The notes beneath the pieces were generated by a model that made no database searches, was not told the DNA's origin, and saw only the letters and a program-made list of their open reading frames with translations. From assembly GCA_047975545.1 (NCBI GenBank), contig JBKEDS010000002.1, positions 1-12,136 of the forward strand: 12,136 nucleotides of DNA, written 5' to 3'. Shown piece after piece: positions 1 to 6,156 of this stretch (position 1 is the stretch's first letter; every line of letters starts with the position of its first letter). The position numbers and the translations under genes are program-made. Source of the stretch: JBKEDS01 sp047975545 (lineage in GTDB: Bacteria > Bacteroidota > Bacteroidia > Flavobacteriales > Flavobacteriaceae).

Positions 1-401
1 CCAAGGTTATAATTGCCCCTACCGTCGAACCCTGTGGCTTTTATACCGTTGAAGTCCCTTACGCGCGGTAGTGCCGATGTAATTAAACGATCTAAAAACT
101 CGTACATTCTTTCGCCTCGTAGGGTTACTTTGGCTCCAATTGGCATGCCTTTACGCAGTTTAAACGTTGCAACGTCCTTTTTGGAAATGGTTGCTATGGC
201 TTTTTGTCCAGATATTGTGGTTAATTCCTCTACGGCGTAGTCTATTAACTTTTTGTCTGCTACTGCGGCACCAACACCTTTGGATATTACTATCTTTTTA
301 AGTTTTGGTACTTGCATGACGTTTTTATAGCCAAATTCTTCTGTAAGAGCGGCAATTACTCTGCTCTTGTACTCTTCTTTAAGTCTGGGTGAATATGCCA
401 T
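1..401 (-). CDS. rplE: 50S ribosomal protein L5 (uL5), 3' end cut off by the window edge
   Basis: L5 sits in the central protuberance of the large subunit, binds 5S rRNA and contacts the small-subunit head. The visible 133 residues begin MAYSPRLKEEYKSRVI and carry the typical L5 core, including IVISKGVGAA (about 37-46), SGQKAIATISKK (about 64-75), LRKGMPIGAKVTLRG (about 82-96) and the RVRDFNGI segment (about 113-120). Complete family members are near 180 residues, so about 50 C-terminal residues lie outside the window. The ATG follows the rplX stop after only two bases (TAA TT ATG), which implies translational coupling. There is no Shine-Dalgarno; A occupies -3 and -6. Identity is certain; only the end is missing. 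Confidence 0.97.
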   Translation of the reverse strand, partial: MAYSPRLKEEYKSRVIAALTEEFGYKNVMQVPKLKKIVISKGVGAAVADKKLIDYAVEELTTISGQKAIATISKKDVATFKLRKGMPIGAKVTLRGERMYEFLDRLITSALPRVRDFNGIKATGFDGRGNYNL

Positions 402-403
402 AA

Positions 404-715
404 TTATATTACTTCATTAGATTTTTTAGAAAATCGCACTTTTTTACCACCCTCGATTTTGTAGCCTACTCGTGTTGTTTCGCCTTTAGCGGTTAACAAC
501 GATAGGTTTGAAATGTGGATAGGTGCTTCTTTTTCTACAATACCGCCTTGTGGGTTTTGCGCGCTTGGCTTGGTGTGTTTTTTCACTAAGTTAACGCCTT
601 CCACTATGGCTTTGTTTTTTTCTATTAATACCTTTAGCACTTGCCCTTCGGCATCCTTATGGTCGCCGGCAATTACCCTTACGGTATCTCCAGTTTTTAT
701 TTTAAGCTTTGTCAT
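404..715 (-). CDS. rplX: 50S ribosomal protein L24 (uL24)
   Basis: L24 is an early assembly-initiating protein of the large subunit that binds the 5' region of 23S rRNA near the exit tunnel. The 103-residue product has the normal family length. A KOW motif covers about residues 6-32 (IKTGDTVRVIAGDHKDAEG), followed by the conserved VEGVNLVKKHTKPS block (38-51) and a basic tail (KKVRFSKKS). It lies 12 bases after rplN and 2 bases before rplE, in the standard spc-operon order L14-L24-L5. The start has no Shine-Dalgarno but has A at -3 and -6, as expected in Flavobacteriia. Nothing is unusual. Confidence 0.98.
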   Translation of the reverse strand: MTKLKIKTGDTVRVIAGDHKDAEGQVLKVLIEKNKAIVEGVNLVKKHTKPSAQNPQGGIVEKEAPIHISNLSLLTAKGETTRVGYKIEGGKKVRFSKKSNEVI

Positions 716-727
716 CTTAATTTTGTA

Positions 728-1096
728 TTAAAGCACTTCGGGTGCTAATGATACGATTTTCATGAACTGTTTATCACGAAGTTCCCTCGCTACCGGACCG
801 AATACACGGGTTCCCCTCATTTCGCCGGCGGCGTTTAGGAGTACGCATGCGTTATCGTCGAATCGGATGTACGAGCCGTCGGGACGGCGCACTTCTTTTA
901 CGGTACGTACTACAACTGCGGTTGAAACAGCTCCTTTTTTAACGTTGCCGTTGGGCGTTGCGTCCTTTACGGAAACTACTATTTTATCGCCCACAGATGC
1001 GTATCTTCGTTTAGTGCCACCGAGCACGCGTATGGTTAATACTTCTTTTGCCCCGGTGTTATCGGCTACCTTTAGTCTTGATTCTTGCTGTACCAT
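728..1096 (-). CDS. rplN: 50S ribosomal protein L14 (uL14)
   Basis: L14 is a highly conserved protein at the subunit interface that takes part in an intersubunit bridge and, in the family generally, binds the silencing factor RsfS. The 122-residue product matches the usual length exactly. Diagnostic blocks are MVQQESRLKVADNTGAK (1-17), the VKKGAV stretch (about 52-57) and the C-terminal GTRVFGPVARELR (95-107). It follows rpsQ after two bases in the arrangement TAA TT ATG, the same junction seen between rplX and rplE, which suggests re-initiation by ribosomes finishing S17. This gene begins the spc-type part of the cluster, but I see no separate promoter here. Confidence 0.98.
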   Translation of the reverse strand: MVQQESRLKVADNTGAKEVLTIRVLGGTKRRYASVGDKIVVSVKDATPNGNVKKGAVSTAVVVRTVKEVRRPDGSYIRFDDNACVLLNAAGEMRGTRVFGPVARELRDKQFMKIVSLAPEVL

Positions 1097-1098
1097 AA

Positions 1099-1356
1099 TT
1101 ACTTAGCTCTTTCAATAATTTCAACTAATCTCCAACATTTGGATTTACTTAAAGGCCGTGTTTCCATAATCCTTACGGTGTCTCCAATGTTACAATCGTT
1201 TGTTTCGTCGTGCGCCACGTATTTTTTAGTTTTTAACACGAACTTTCCGTATATGGGGTGTTTTACTTTTTTCACCTCGGAAACCACAATGGATTTCTGC
1301 ATTTTGTTGCTTGTAACAACACCTATACGCTCTTTTCTTAAATTTCTTGTTTCCAT
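1099..1356 (-). CDS. rpsQ: 30S ribosomal protein S17 (uS17)
   Basis: S17 is a primary binding protein of 16S rRNA with an OB fold, acting early in assembly of the small-subunit body. The product is 85 residues, normal for the family. The family block GVVTSNKMQKSIVV (12-25) and the following KHPIYGKF (32-39) are present, with the IGDTVRIMETRPLSK segment (57-71) near the C terminus. It lies 12 bases after rpmC and 2 bases before rplN. The start is preceded by an A-rich stretch (CTAAAAG) with A at -3 and no Shine-Dalgarno. Confidence 0.98.
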   Translation of the reverse strand: METRNLRKERIGVVTSNKMQKSIVVSEVKKVKHPIYGKFVLKTKKYVAHDETNDCNIGDTVRIMETRPLSKSKCWRLVEIIERAK

Positions 1357-1368
1357 CTTTTAGCAGAA

Positions 1369-1560
1369 TTATTGTAATTCTCTTTTAGTTAATTCTGTTG
1401 CAATCCTTGCTACGGTTTTTCTTAAAGTGCGTAGTTGGATTGGATTTTCTAAAGGAGATATTGCATGAGCTAATTTTAGGTCTGAATAACTCTTTTTTGT
1501 TTCGCCAAGTTTTTCTTGTAACTCGGCTACCGATAATTCTTTAATTTCTGATTGTTTCAT
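1369..1560 (-). CDS. rpmC: 50S ribosomal protein L29 (uL29)
   Basis: L29 is a small two-helix protein on the rim of the polypeptide exit tunnel beside L23. From the chosen start it is 63 residues (MKQSEIKELSVAELQEKL...), ending KTVARIATELTKRELQ; the helical hairpin and the arginine/threonine-rich second helix are typical. Two ATG codons stand in tandem (1563 and 1560). I chose the second because it has A at -3 and -6 and because flavobacterial L29 proteins, as I recall them, start MKQS; the first would add one methionine. It follows rplP after 12 bases from this start (9 from the other). The order L16-L29-S17 is the standard end of the S10 operon. Confidence 0.95.
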   Translation of the reverse strand: MKQSEIKELSVAELQEKLGETKKSYSDLKLAHAISPLENPIQLRTLRKTVARIATELTKRELQ

Positions 1561-1572
1561 CATCTTAAATTA

Positions 1573-1992
1573 TTATGCTTCGTAATCGCGAGCGATTAAA
1601 AACTTGGTTTTTACGGGAAGTTTTTGTGCTGCCAAACGTAGGGCTTCTTTGGCTACGTCCAGAGGCACGCCTCCTACTTCGAATAATACTCTACCTGGTT
1701 TTACTACGGCTACCCATAGCTCTACGGCACCTTTACCTTTACCCATACGTACCTCAAGTGGTTTTTTGGTGATGGGCTTGTCCGGGAAAATTTTAATCCA
1801 CAGCTGGCCTTCCCTTTTCATGTAACGGGTTGCGGCAATACGTGCAGCTTCTATTTGGCGTGCTGTAATAAACACGGAGTCTAATGCTTTTATACCAAAA
1901 GTTCCGTTTGAAAGTTGGTGCCCGCGCTGCGAGATGCCTTTCATACGTCCTTTTTGTTGCTTACGAAATTTTGTTCTTTTAGGCTGTAACAT
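1573..1992 (-). CDS. rplP: 50S ribosomal protein L16 (uL16)
   Basis: L16 organises the tRNA elbow-binding site at the A and P sites of the large subunit and enters the particle late in assembly. The 139-residue product is close to the usual length. It starts MLQPKRTKFRKQQKGRMKG and contains ISQRG (20-24), the MGKGKG loop (83-88) that reaches toward the peptidyl-transferase centre, and ELWVAVVKPGR (91-101). The start codon is preceded by a nearly pure purine tract (AAAGAAAAGAAAAA), the most A-rich initiation region of the cluster, within a 22-base gap after rpsC. That tract is not a Shine-Dalgarno but fits A-rich initiation in this phylum. Confidence 0.98.
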   Translation of the reverse strand: MLQPKRTKFRKQQKGRMKGISQRGHQLSNGTFGIKALDSVFITARQIEAARIAATRYMKREGQLWIKIFPDKPITKKPLEVRMGKGKGAVELWVAVVKPGRVLFEVGGVPLDVAKEALRLAAQKLPVKTKFLIARDYEA

Positions 1993-2014
1993 TTTTTCTT
2001 TTCTTTATAAAAAA

Positions 2015-2740
2015 TTACTTTCTACGACGTTGTGCGGGTTTACCGTTTCCACGTCCTGCTCCACCTTTTCCGCCTTGTTTTTTGGATAGTCCTACAAGTG
2101 GGGAAAGCTCTCTTTTACCATATACTTCGCCTTTCATAATCCATACTTTTACGCCTAACCTTCCGTAGGTGGTGTGGGCTTCTACTAAAGCATAGTCAAT
2201 ATCGGCTCTAAAGGTTGATAAAGGAATACGACCTTCTTTATAGTGTTCGCTACGTGCCATTTCGGCGCCGTTTAAACGACCGCTAATTTCGATTTTTATT
2301 CCTTCGGCATTCATGCGCATTGTAGCGGCGATAGCCATTTTTATGGCGCGACGGTACGAGATACGGTTCTCGATTTGGCGTGCTATACTTGAGCCTACTA
2401 AAAATGCGTCCAGTTCAGGTCTTTTAATCTCGAAGATGTTAATCTGAACTTCTTTTCCGGTAATTTTTTTAAGCTCTTCTTTTAACTTGTCTACCTCTTG
2501 GCCGCCCTTACCGATAATAATGCCGGGTCTTGCGGTAGTGATAGTAACGGTTACAAGTTTAAGCGTGCGCTCGATAATTACACGGCTTACACTGGCTTTG
2601 GATAAACGTACGTGAACGTATTTCCTTATTTTATCGTCTTCGGCAAGTTTATCTCCATAATCATTGCCTCCGTACCAGTTGGATTCCCATCCTCTGATAA
2701 TACCTAAGCGGTTTCCGATTGGATTTGTTTTTTGTCCCAT
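2015..2740 (-). CDS. rpsC: 30S ribosomal protein S3 (uS3)
   Basis: S3 lies at the mRNA entry channel of the small subunit and contributes to mRNA unwinding. The product is 241 residues. The N-terminal region (MGQKTNPIGNRLG) is followed by a KH type II domain whose GxxG loop is GKGG (77-80, in RPGIIIGKGGQEVDKL), then the C-terminal S3 domain with SGRLNGAEMAR (about 153-163). The basic tail, rich in Gly, Lys and Arg (GKGGAGRGNGKPAQRRRK), is typical of Flavobacteriia. It follows rplV after 9 bases, with A at -3 and -6. Confidence 0.98.
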   Translation of the reverse strand: MGQKTNPIGNRLGIIRGWESNWYGGNDYGDKLAEDDKIRKYVHVRLSKASVSRVIIERTLKLVTVTITTARPGIIIGKGGQEVDKLKEELKKITGKEVQINIFEIKRPELDAFLVGSSIARQIENRISYRRAIKMAIAATMRMNAEGIKIEISGRLNGAEMARSEHYKEGRIPLSTFRADIDYALVEAHTTYGRLGVKVWIMKGEVYGKRELSPLVGLSKKQGGKGGAGRGNGKPAQRRRK

Positions 2741-2749
2741 ACTTCTATC

Positions 2750-3157
2750 TTAGCTTTGTGTGTTATTGTTGGCCCCAACTACTATGGTTACGTGGTTTGA
2801 GCGTTTTCTTATTCTGTGCGCACGGCCTTGCGGTGCTGGGCGCAAGCGTTTTAGCATGGCGCCACCGTCTACCCTAATTTCTTTTACGAACAATTCGGCT
2901 TCTTCCAAATTGGCGTCCTCGTTTTTGGTTTGCCAGTTTGCAATGGCGGACAGCAACAATTTTTCTAAACGAGCCGATGATTCCTTTTGGCTGAATTTTA
3001 GGATGTTTAGTGCTTTTTCTACACGTTCGCCTCGTACCAAGTCGGCTACTAAGCGCATTTTTCTTGGCGATGTAGGACAGTTATTAAGTTTTGCAAAAGC
3101 AATTTGCTTTTTTTCTTCTTTAATAGCGTCTGCCATTTGTTTTTTACGACTTCCCAT
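2750..3157 (-). CDS. rplV: 50S ribosomal protein L22 (uL22)
   Basis: L22 spans the large subunit; its long beta-hairpin lines the exit-tunnel constriction together with L4, where macrolides bind. The 135-residue product has the short N-terminal extension MGSRKKQMADAIKEEKKQ seen in Flavobacteriia, then the globular core starting NNCPTSPRKMRLVADLVRG (25-43) and the tunnel hairpin GGAMLKRLRPAPQGRAHRIR (98-117), which looks wild type with no insertion or deletion. It ends in a polar Asn/Gln tail. It starts 6 bases after the first of two tandem stop codons of rpsS. The start has G rather than A at -3, one of few exceptions in the cluster. Confidence 0.98.
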   Translation of the reverse strand: MGSRKKQMADAIKEEKKQIAFAKLNNCPTSPRKMRLVADLVRGERVEKALNILKFSQKESSARLEKLLLSAIANWQTKNEDANLEEAELFVKEIRVDGGAMLKRLRPAPQGRAHRIRKRSNHVTIVVGANNNTQS

Positions 3158-3163
3158 AGCTTA

Positions 3164-3442
3164 CTACTTTTTACCTTTGTTTTTAGCACCTGCATGCCCA
3201 CGGAATGAACGTGTTGGTGAAAATTCTCCTAATTTATGTCCTACCATATTTTCAGTAACGTATACTGGTACAAATTGGCGTCCGTTGTGTACTGCTATTG
3301 TTTGGCCTACAAAATCGGGGGTAATCATACTGGCCCTGGACCATGTTTTAATTACGGTTTTTTTGCCGGACTCAACGTTTGCAGCTACCTTTTTGTCTAA
3401 TTTATAATGAACGTAAGGTCCTTTTTTTAATGATCTTGCCAT
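3164..3442 (-). CDS. rpsS: 30S ribosomal protein S19 (uS19)
   Basis: S19 is in the head of the small subunit, pairs with S13 and contacts the large subunit through bridge proteins. The product is 92 residues, the family norm, with KKGPYVHYKL (6-15), the strand GRQFVPVYV (54-62) and the signature GHKLGEFSPTR (68-78). It terminates with two consecutive in-frame stops, TAG TAA. It follows rplB after three bases. The start context AATAAAAC ATG GCAAGA is identical over 17 bases to that of fusA, partly because both proteins begin MAR. Confidence 0.98.
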   Translation of the reverse strand: MARSLKKGPYVHYKLDKKVAANVESGKKTVIKTWSRASMITPDFVGQTIAVHNGRQFVPVYVTENMVGHKLGEFSPTRSFRGHAGAKNKGKK

Positions 3443-3445
3443 GTT

Positions 3446-4273
3446 TTATTTCTTTCTACGTTCTACAATATATTTGTTTGATGGGTTCTTTTTAGAACGT
3501 GTTCTATAACCCTTAGCCGGTATGCCTTTTCTTGAGCGTGGGTGCCCACCTGAGGCACGCCCTTCACCACCACCCATTGGGTGATCGATCGGGTTCATTA
3601 CTACTGGCCTTGTACGAGGTCTGCGACCCAACCAGCGTGTTCTACCTGCTTTACCGGACACCAATAATTGGTGGTCGGAGTTTGAAACGGCTCCAATGGT
3701 TGCCAAACAGTTTACCAGTATTAAACGGGTTTCGCCCGATGGCAATTTAATGGTTGCAAATTTACCGTCCCTTGCCATTAACTGGGCAAAGGCGCCCGCG
3801 CTACGTGCCATAACGGCACCTTGGCCGGGGCGAAGCTCTACACAGGAAATAATGGTTCCAAGGGGAATTTGGCTTAATGGCATGGCATTGCCTATTTCGG
3901 GGGCAACACCTTCGTTACCGGAAACTACGGTTTGGCCTACTTGCAAGCCGTTTTGGGCAATGATGTATCTTTTTTCGCCATCTTGATAGTTCAATAATGC
4001 GATAAAAGCGGTTCGGTTTGGATCGTACTCGATGGTTTTAACCTCGGCAGGGATGCCTGCTTTGTTGCGTTTAAAATCGATAATACGATACTTTCTTTTA
4101 TGACCACCACCGATGTAGCGCATGGTCATTTTTCCTTGACTGTTTCTACCACCAGACTTTTTTAACGGAGCTATTAATCTTTTTTCCGGCTTATCAGTAG
4201 TTATGGCGTCAAATCCATTTACTACTCTAAATCGCTGTCCTGGTGTGATTGGTTTTAATTTTCTTACTGACAT
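3446..4273 (-). CDS. rplB: 50S ribosomal protein L2 (uL2)
   Basis: L2 is one of the most conserved large-subunit proteins and supports subunit association and the peptidyl-transferase region. The 275-residue product shows the full two-domain layout: an OB-fold RNA-binding domain with GGGHKRKYRIIDFKRN (55-70), an SH3-like domain around 110-200 including PLGTIISCVELRPGQG (137-152), and the C-terminal NPIDHPMGGGEGRASGGH block (227-244). His231 in DHPMGGGEG corresponds to the well-known conserved E. coli His229. It follows rplW after 10 bases, with A at -3 and -6. No unusual features. Confidence 0.99.
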   Translation of the reverse strand: MSVRKLKPITPGQRFRVVNGFDAITTDKPEKRLIAPLKKSGGRNSQGKMTMRYIGGGHKRKYRIIDFKRNKAGIPAEVKTIEYDPNRTAFIALLNYQDGEKRYIIAQNGLQVGQTVVSGNEGVAPEIGNAMPLSQIPLGTIISCVELRPGQGAVMARSAGAFAQLMARDGKFATIKLPSGETRLILVNCLATIGAVSNSDHQLLVSGKAGRTRWLGRRPRTRPVVMNPIDHPMGGGEGRASGGHPRSRKGIPAKGYRTRSKKNPSNKYIVERRKK

Positions 4274-4283
4274 TTTTGTCTAA

Positions 4284-4574
4284 TTACATGTTACTGTATA
4301 AATCAATCATTTCACCTTCCGCCAGTTGTACAATTGCTTTTTTAACGGCATTTGTTTTACCATGTTGAATACCTGTTTTTGTGTAACGGGTTTTTCGTTC
4401 TGGACGGACATTTATTGTACGAACTTTTTCAACAGAAACGCCATAAGCAGCCTCGACCGCTTTTTTAATTTCTATCTTGTTCGCCTTTGTATTCACTTGG
4501 AAGGTATAGCAGTTTCTTAACTCGCTATTGGCTGTTGCCTTTTCCGTGATTATAGGTTTAATTAAGATACTCAT
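4284..4574 (-). CDS. rplW: 50S ribosomal protein L23 (uL23)
   Basis: L23 lies at the exit of the nascent-peptide tunnel and is the docking point for trigger factor and SRP. The product is 96 residues, typical for the family. MSILIKPIITEKAT at the N terminus holds Glu11, which aligns with the docking glutamate (Glu18) of E. coli L23. The middle contains KANKIEIKKAVEAAYGVSV (30-48) and VRTINVRPERK (51-61), both characteristic. It lies 5 bases after rplD and 10 before rplB. The start has A at -3 and no Shine-Dalgarno. Confidence 0.97.
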   Translation of the reverse strand: MSILIKPIITEKATANSELRNCYTFQVNTKANKIEIKKAVEAAYGVSVEKVRTINVRPERKTRYTKTGIQHGKTNAVKKAIVQLAEGEMIDLYSNM

Positions 4575-4579
4575 GGTTT

Positions 4580-5209
4580 CTATTTACTTAAATTTGATTC
4601 AATTCCTTCTAAGGCGCCTTCTAAAAGCACTACCTGATTTGCATTTAAAATCTTGTAAGTGTTTAATTCCGAAGCTGTTATAACTTCAGAGCCTTTTAAA
4701 TTACGCGATGACAAATATACATTATTATTTGACCCGCCCAACACAAACAAGGATTTTTTGTTTTCAAGGTTTAAAGCCTTTAGTATGGCTGTAAAGTTTT
4801 TGGTTTTTGGCGTTTCGAAATTAAAGTCCTCCAACACCACTATGGATTGCTCGCCCGCTTTAATGCTAAGGGCCGAACGGCGTGCCAGGCGCTTTACGTT
4901 TTTGTTTAGCTTAAAGCTATAGTTTCGGGGCCTTGGCCCGAACATACGGCCACCGCCCTTAAACACTCCGGACTTGATGCTGCCTGCTCTGGCGGTACCG
5001 GTTCCTTTTTGTTTTTTCAACTTGCGCGTACTTCCGGAAATCTCGGCTCTTTCTTTAGATTTGTGAGTTCCTTGTCTTTGGTTTGCCAAGTATTGCTTAA
5101 CATCCAAATATACGGCGTGATTATTAGGCTCGATAGCAAATACGTCTTTAGAAAGGTCTGCCTTTCTACCGGTATCTTTTCCGTTTATATTTAAAACTGC
5201 TACTTTCAT
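4580..5209 (-). CDS. rplD: 50S ribosomal protein L4 (uL4)
   Basis: L4 binds 23S rRNA domain I and sends a loop into the exit tunnel. In some bacteria, best known in E. coli, L4 also represses its own S10 operon; whether that happens here is unknown. The 209-residue product has the loop motif LKKQKGTGTARAGSIKSGVF (64-83) and FGPRPRNYSFKLNKNVKRLA (90-109). The tunnel loop shows no deletion of the type linked to macrolide resistance. The ATG overlaps the rplC stop by one base (TAATG), so translation is probably coupled to L3. Confidence 0.98.
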   Translation of the reverse strand: MKVAVLNINGKDTGRKADLSKDVFAIEPNNHAVYLDVKQYLANQRQGTHKSKERAEISGSTRKLKKQKGTGTARAGSIKSGVFKGGGRMFGPRPRNYSFKLNKNVKRLARRSALSIKAGEQSIVVLEDFNFETPKTKNFTAILKALNLENKKSLFVLGGSNNNVYLSSRNLKGSEVITASELNTYKILNANQVVLLEGALEGIESNLSK

Positions 5210-5826
5210 TATTTTCTAATAATTACATAAGCGTTTTTGTGTCCTGGTACACAACCTTTAACTACAAGTAGGTTTTTTTCCGGAACTACTTTTAAAACTC
5301 TTAAATTTTCTACTTTAACTTGTTCGCCACCTGTTCTTCCGGCCATTTTCATGCCTTTAAACACACGGGCAGGATAAGAGGCCGCACCAACAGAACCAGG
5401 GGCTCTTAAACGGTTGTGCTGACCGTGGGTAGCTTGCCCCACACCGCCAAAACCGTGACGTTTTACTACCCCTTGGAATCCTTTTCCTTTAGAGATTCCC
5501 GAAACATCGACGAATTCGCCTTCGATAAAGTGTTCTACCGTAATGGCATCGCCTAATTTGTACTCCTCATCAAAACCTTTAAATTCTACGATTTTGCGTT
5601 TTACAGAAGTTCCTGCTTTTTTAGCGTGACCAAGGTCGGCTTTAGTAGCACTTTTTTCTGTCGCGTCATCGAAACCTAATTGAACAGCTTGGTAGCCGTC
5701 CACCTCAGTGGTTCTGACTTGGGTAACGATACATGGCCCTGCTTCGATTACCGTACAGGGAATGTTTTTCCCGTTTTCATCGAAAATGCTGGTCATACCG
5801 ATTTTTTTTCCAATTAACCCAGACAT
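5209..5826 (-). CDS. rplC: 50S ribosomal protein L3 (uL3)
   Basis: L3 is an assembly-initiator protein of the large subunit that reaches toward the peptidyl-transferase centre. The 205-residue product begins MSGLIGKKIGMTSIFDENG and carries the core SKGKGFQGVVKRHGF (112-126), THGQHNRLRAPGSVG (133-147) and VFKGMKMAGR (155-164). The extended loop reads GAASYPARV where the E. coli protein has GQNQTPGKV, so the methylated glutamine of E. coli L3 appears to be absent; this rests on alignment by eye. It is the first gene after the 339-base repeat-rich spacer, so its expression could be set separately from rpsJ, although I find no strong promoter in that spacer. Confidence 0.98.
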   Translation of the reverse strand: MSGLIGKKIGMTSIFDENGKNIPCTVIEAGPCIVTQVRTTEVDGYQAVQLGFDDATEKSATKADLGHAKKAGTSVKRKIVEFKGFDEEYKLGDAITVEHFIEGEFVDVSGISKGKGFQGVVKRHGFGGVGQATHGQHNRLRAPGSVGAASYPARVFKGMKMAGRTGGEQVKVENLRVLKVVPEKNLLVVKGCVPGHKNAYVIIRK

Positions 5827-5831
5827 AATGT

Positions 5832-5852
5832 GATTTTTGATTTGCGATTGTT
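5832..5852. repeat. Degenerate heptamer tandem array, GATTTNN x3
   Basis: Three consecutive 7-base units read GATTTTT, GATTTGC and GATTGTT on the plus strand, directly upstream of the rplC start codon (that is, in its 5' untranslated region). A further pair of 7-base units, GTTTACG and ATTTACG, follows at 5878-5891. The units are imperfect, so this could be a decayed array or chance similarity in AT-rich sequence; its likeness to the clearer arrays at 6030-6050 and 6481-6508 raises my confidence. Confidence 0.5.
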
Positions 5853-5853
5853 G

Positions 5854-5875
5854 GCCCTTCGACTTCGCTTAGGGC
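5854..5875. repeat. Small inverted repeat, copy A (GCCCT / AGGGC arms, 12-base loop)
   Basis: Five-base perfect arms GCCCT and AGGGC enclose the loop TCGACTTCGCTT. The loop matches 9 of 12 bases of copy B at 6106-6117, while the arms differ and remain self-complementary in each copy. The pattern resembles short palindromic sequences of the TTCGACTNCGCTCAG type that I remember as dispersed in Bacteroidota genomes; that comparison is from memory. A neighbouring inverted repeat with AGGTTT and AAACCT arms follows at 5876-5898. Confidence 0.6.
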
Positions 5876-5937
5876 AGGTTTACGATTTACGCAAACCTTC
5901 AACCTTTGTTAAACTTAATGATTTACTTATTTAAAAT

Positions 5938-5972
5938 ATTTCAGGGCCGAAATACCTTTCAAGCCCTGAAAT
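5938..5972 (-). promoter_or_regulatory. Extended hairpin upstream of rplC, candidate attenuator or leader element
   Basis: A perfect 10-base inverted repeat (ATTTCAGGGC with GCCCTGAAAT) encloses 15 bases that can themselves fold: GAAA pairs with TTTC around a GGTA loop. In the direction of rplC transcription the stem is followed by ATTTTAAATAAG, a weak T-rich stretch, 111 bases before the L3 start codon. It could act as a weak attenuator, a protein-binding site for ribosomal autoregulation, or be a dispersed repeat. The structure is clear by eye; the function is inferred and unproven. Confidence 0.45.
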
Positions 5973-5986
5973 GTATTTTCCGTTTT

Positions 5987-6020
5987 TCCCGCGACCGCAT
6001 CGGTGGGACATGTTTTTTTT
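5987..6020 (+). other. GC-rich hairpin followed by T8 on the plus strand
   Basis: TCCC (5987-5990) and ACCG (5994-5997) pair with CGGT (6001-6004) and GGGA (6005-6008), leaving a three-base bulge and a CAT loop. A run of eight T begins at 6013, five bases... after the stem edge by way of CATG. Read on the plus strand it looks like an intrinsic terminator, but no plus-strand gene precedes it; all neighbouring genes run the other way. It may be incidental, part of a repeat, or the end of an antisense transcript. Confidence 0.3.
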
Positions 6021-6029
6021 AAGTTAGGC

Positions 6030-6050
6030 GTTGTGAGTTGTGAGTCATGA
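6030..6050. repeat. Heptamer tandem array, GTTGTGA x2 plus GTCATGA
   Basis: Three contiguous 7-base units, two identical and one with two changes, stand in the rpsJ-rplC spacer. A related series (TTCTCAC, TCTGCAC, TCATAAC on the plus strand; GTTATGA, GTGCAGA, GTGAGAA on the minus strand) occupies the fusA-rpsJ spacer at 6527-6547, in the opposite orientation. The shared period of exactly seven bases is the reason for listing it. Confidence 0.65.
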
Positions 6051-6100
6051 GAAAAACTTTTAACTCCTTACTATAAACTCAGCACGCTTCACTTGTTAAG

Positions 6101-6122
6101 ACACTTCGGCTTAGCTCAGTGT
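6101..6122. repeat. Small inverted repeat, copy B (ACACT / AGTGT arms, 12-base loop)
   Basis: Perfect five-base arms ACACT and AGTGT enclose TCGGCTTAGCTC. It is the partner of copy A at 5854-5875: equal arm and loop lengths, a 9/12 identical loop, and different but still complementary arms. That combination suggests a structure maintained as a hairpin or a repeat family with variable stems rather than a simple duplication. Confidence 0.6.
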
Positions 6123-6134
6123 TTGTTTGGCTAA

Positions 6135-6156
6135 GATTTTCTTCAAAAAGAAAATC
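6135..6156 (-). other. Nine-base-pair hairpin just after the rpsJ stop codon
   Basis: GATTTTCTT (6135-6143) and AAGAAAATC (6148-6156) are perfectly complementary around a four-base loop. In the rpsJ transcript the stem begins nine bases after the stop codon. It is followed by TTAGCCAAAC, not a T run, so it lacks the tail of an intrinsic terminator. It may protect the 3' end of a processed rpsJ message or reduce read-through into rplC; neither is shown by the sequence. Confidence 0.5.

Noticed and set aside
2760..3407. Long open frame (215 codons) on the plus strand opposite rplV and rpsS
   Set aside because: It is fully antisense to two certain ribosomal genes, its translation resembles no family I know, and rplV and rpsS are intact.
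5827..5980. Promoter immediately upstream of rplC
   Set aside because: Near matches to TAnnTTTG (TAAGTTTA, AAGGTTTG, TACATTTC) each have a mismatch and none has TTG 17-23 bases upstream.
6135..6156. Intrinsic terminator after rpsJ
   Set aside because: The stem is followed by TTAGCCAAAC with no T run, so it was kept only as a hairpin of unknown role.
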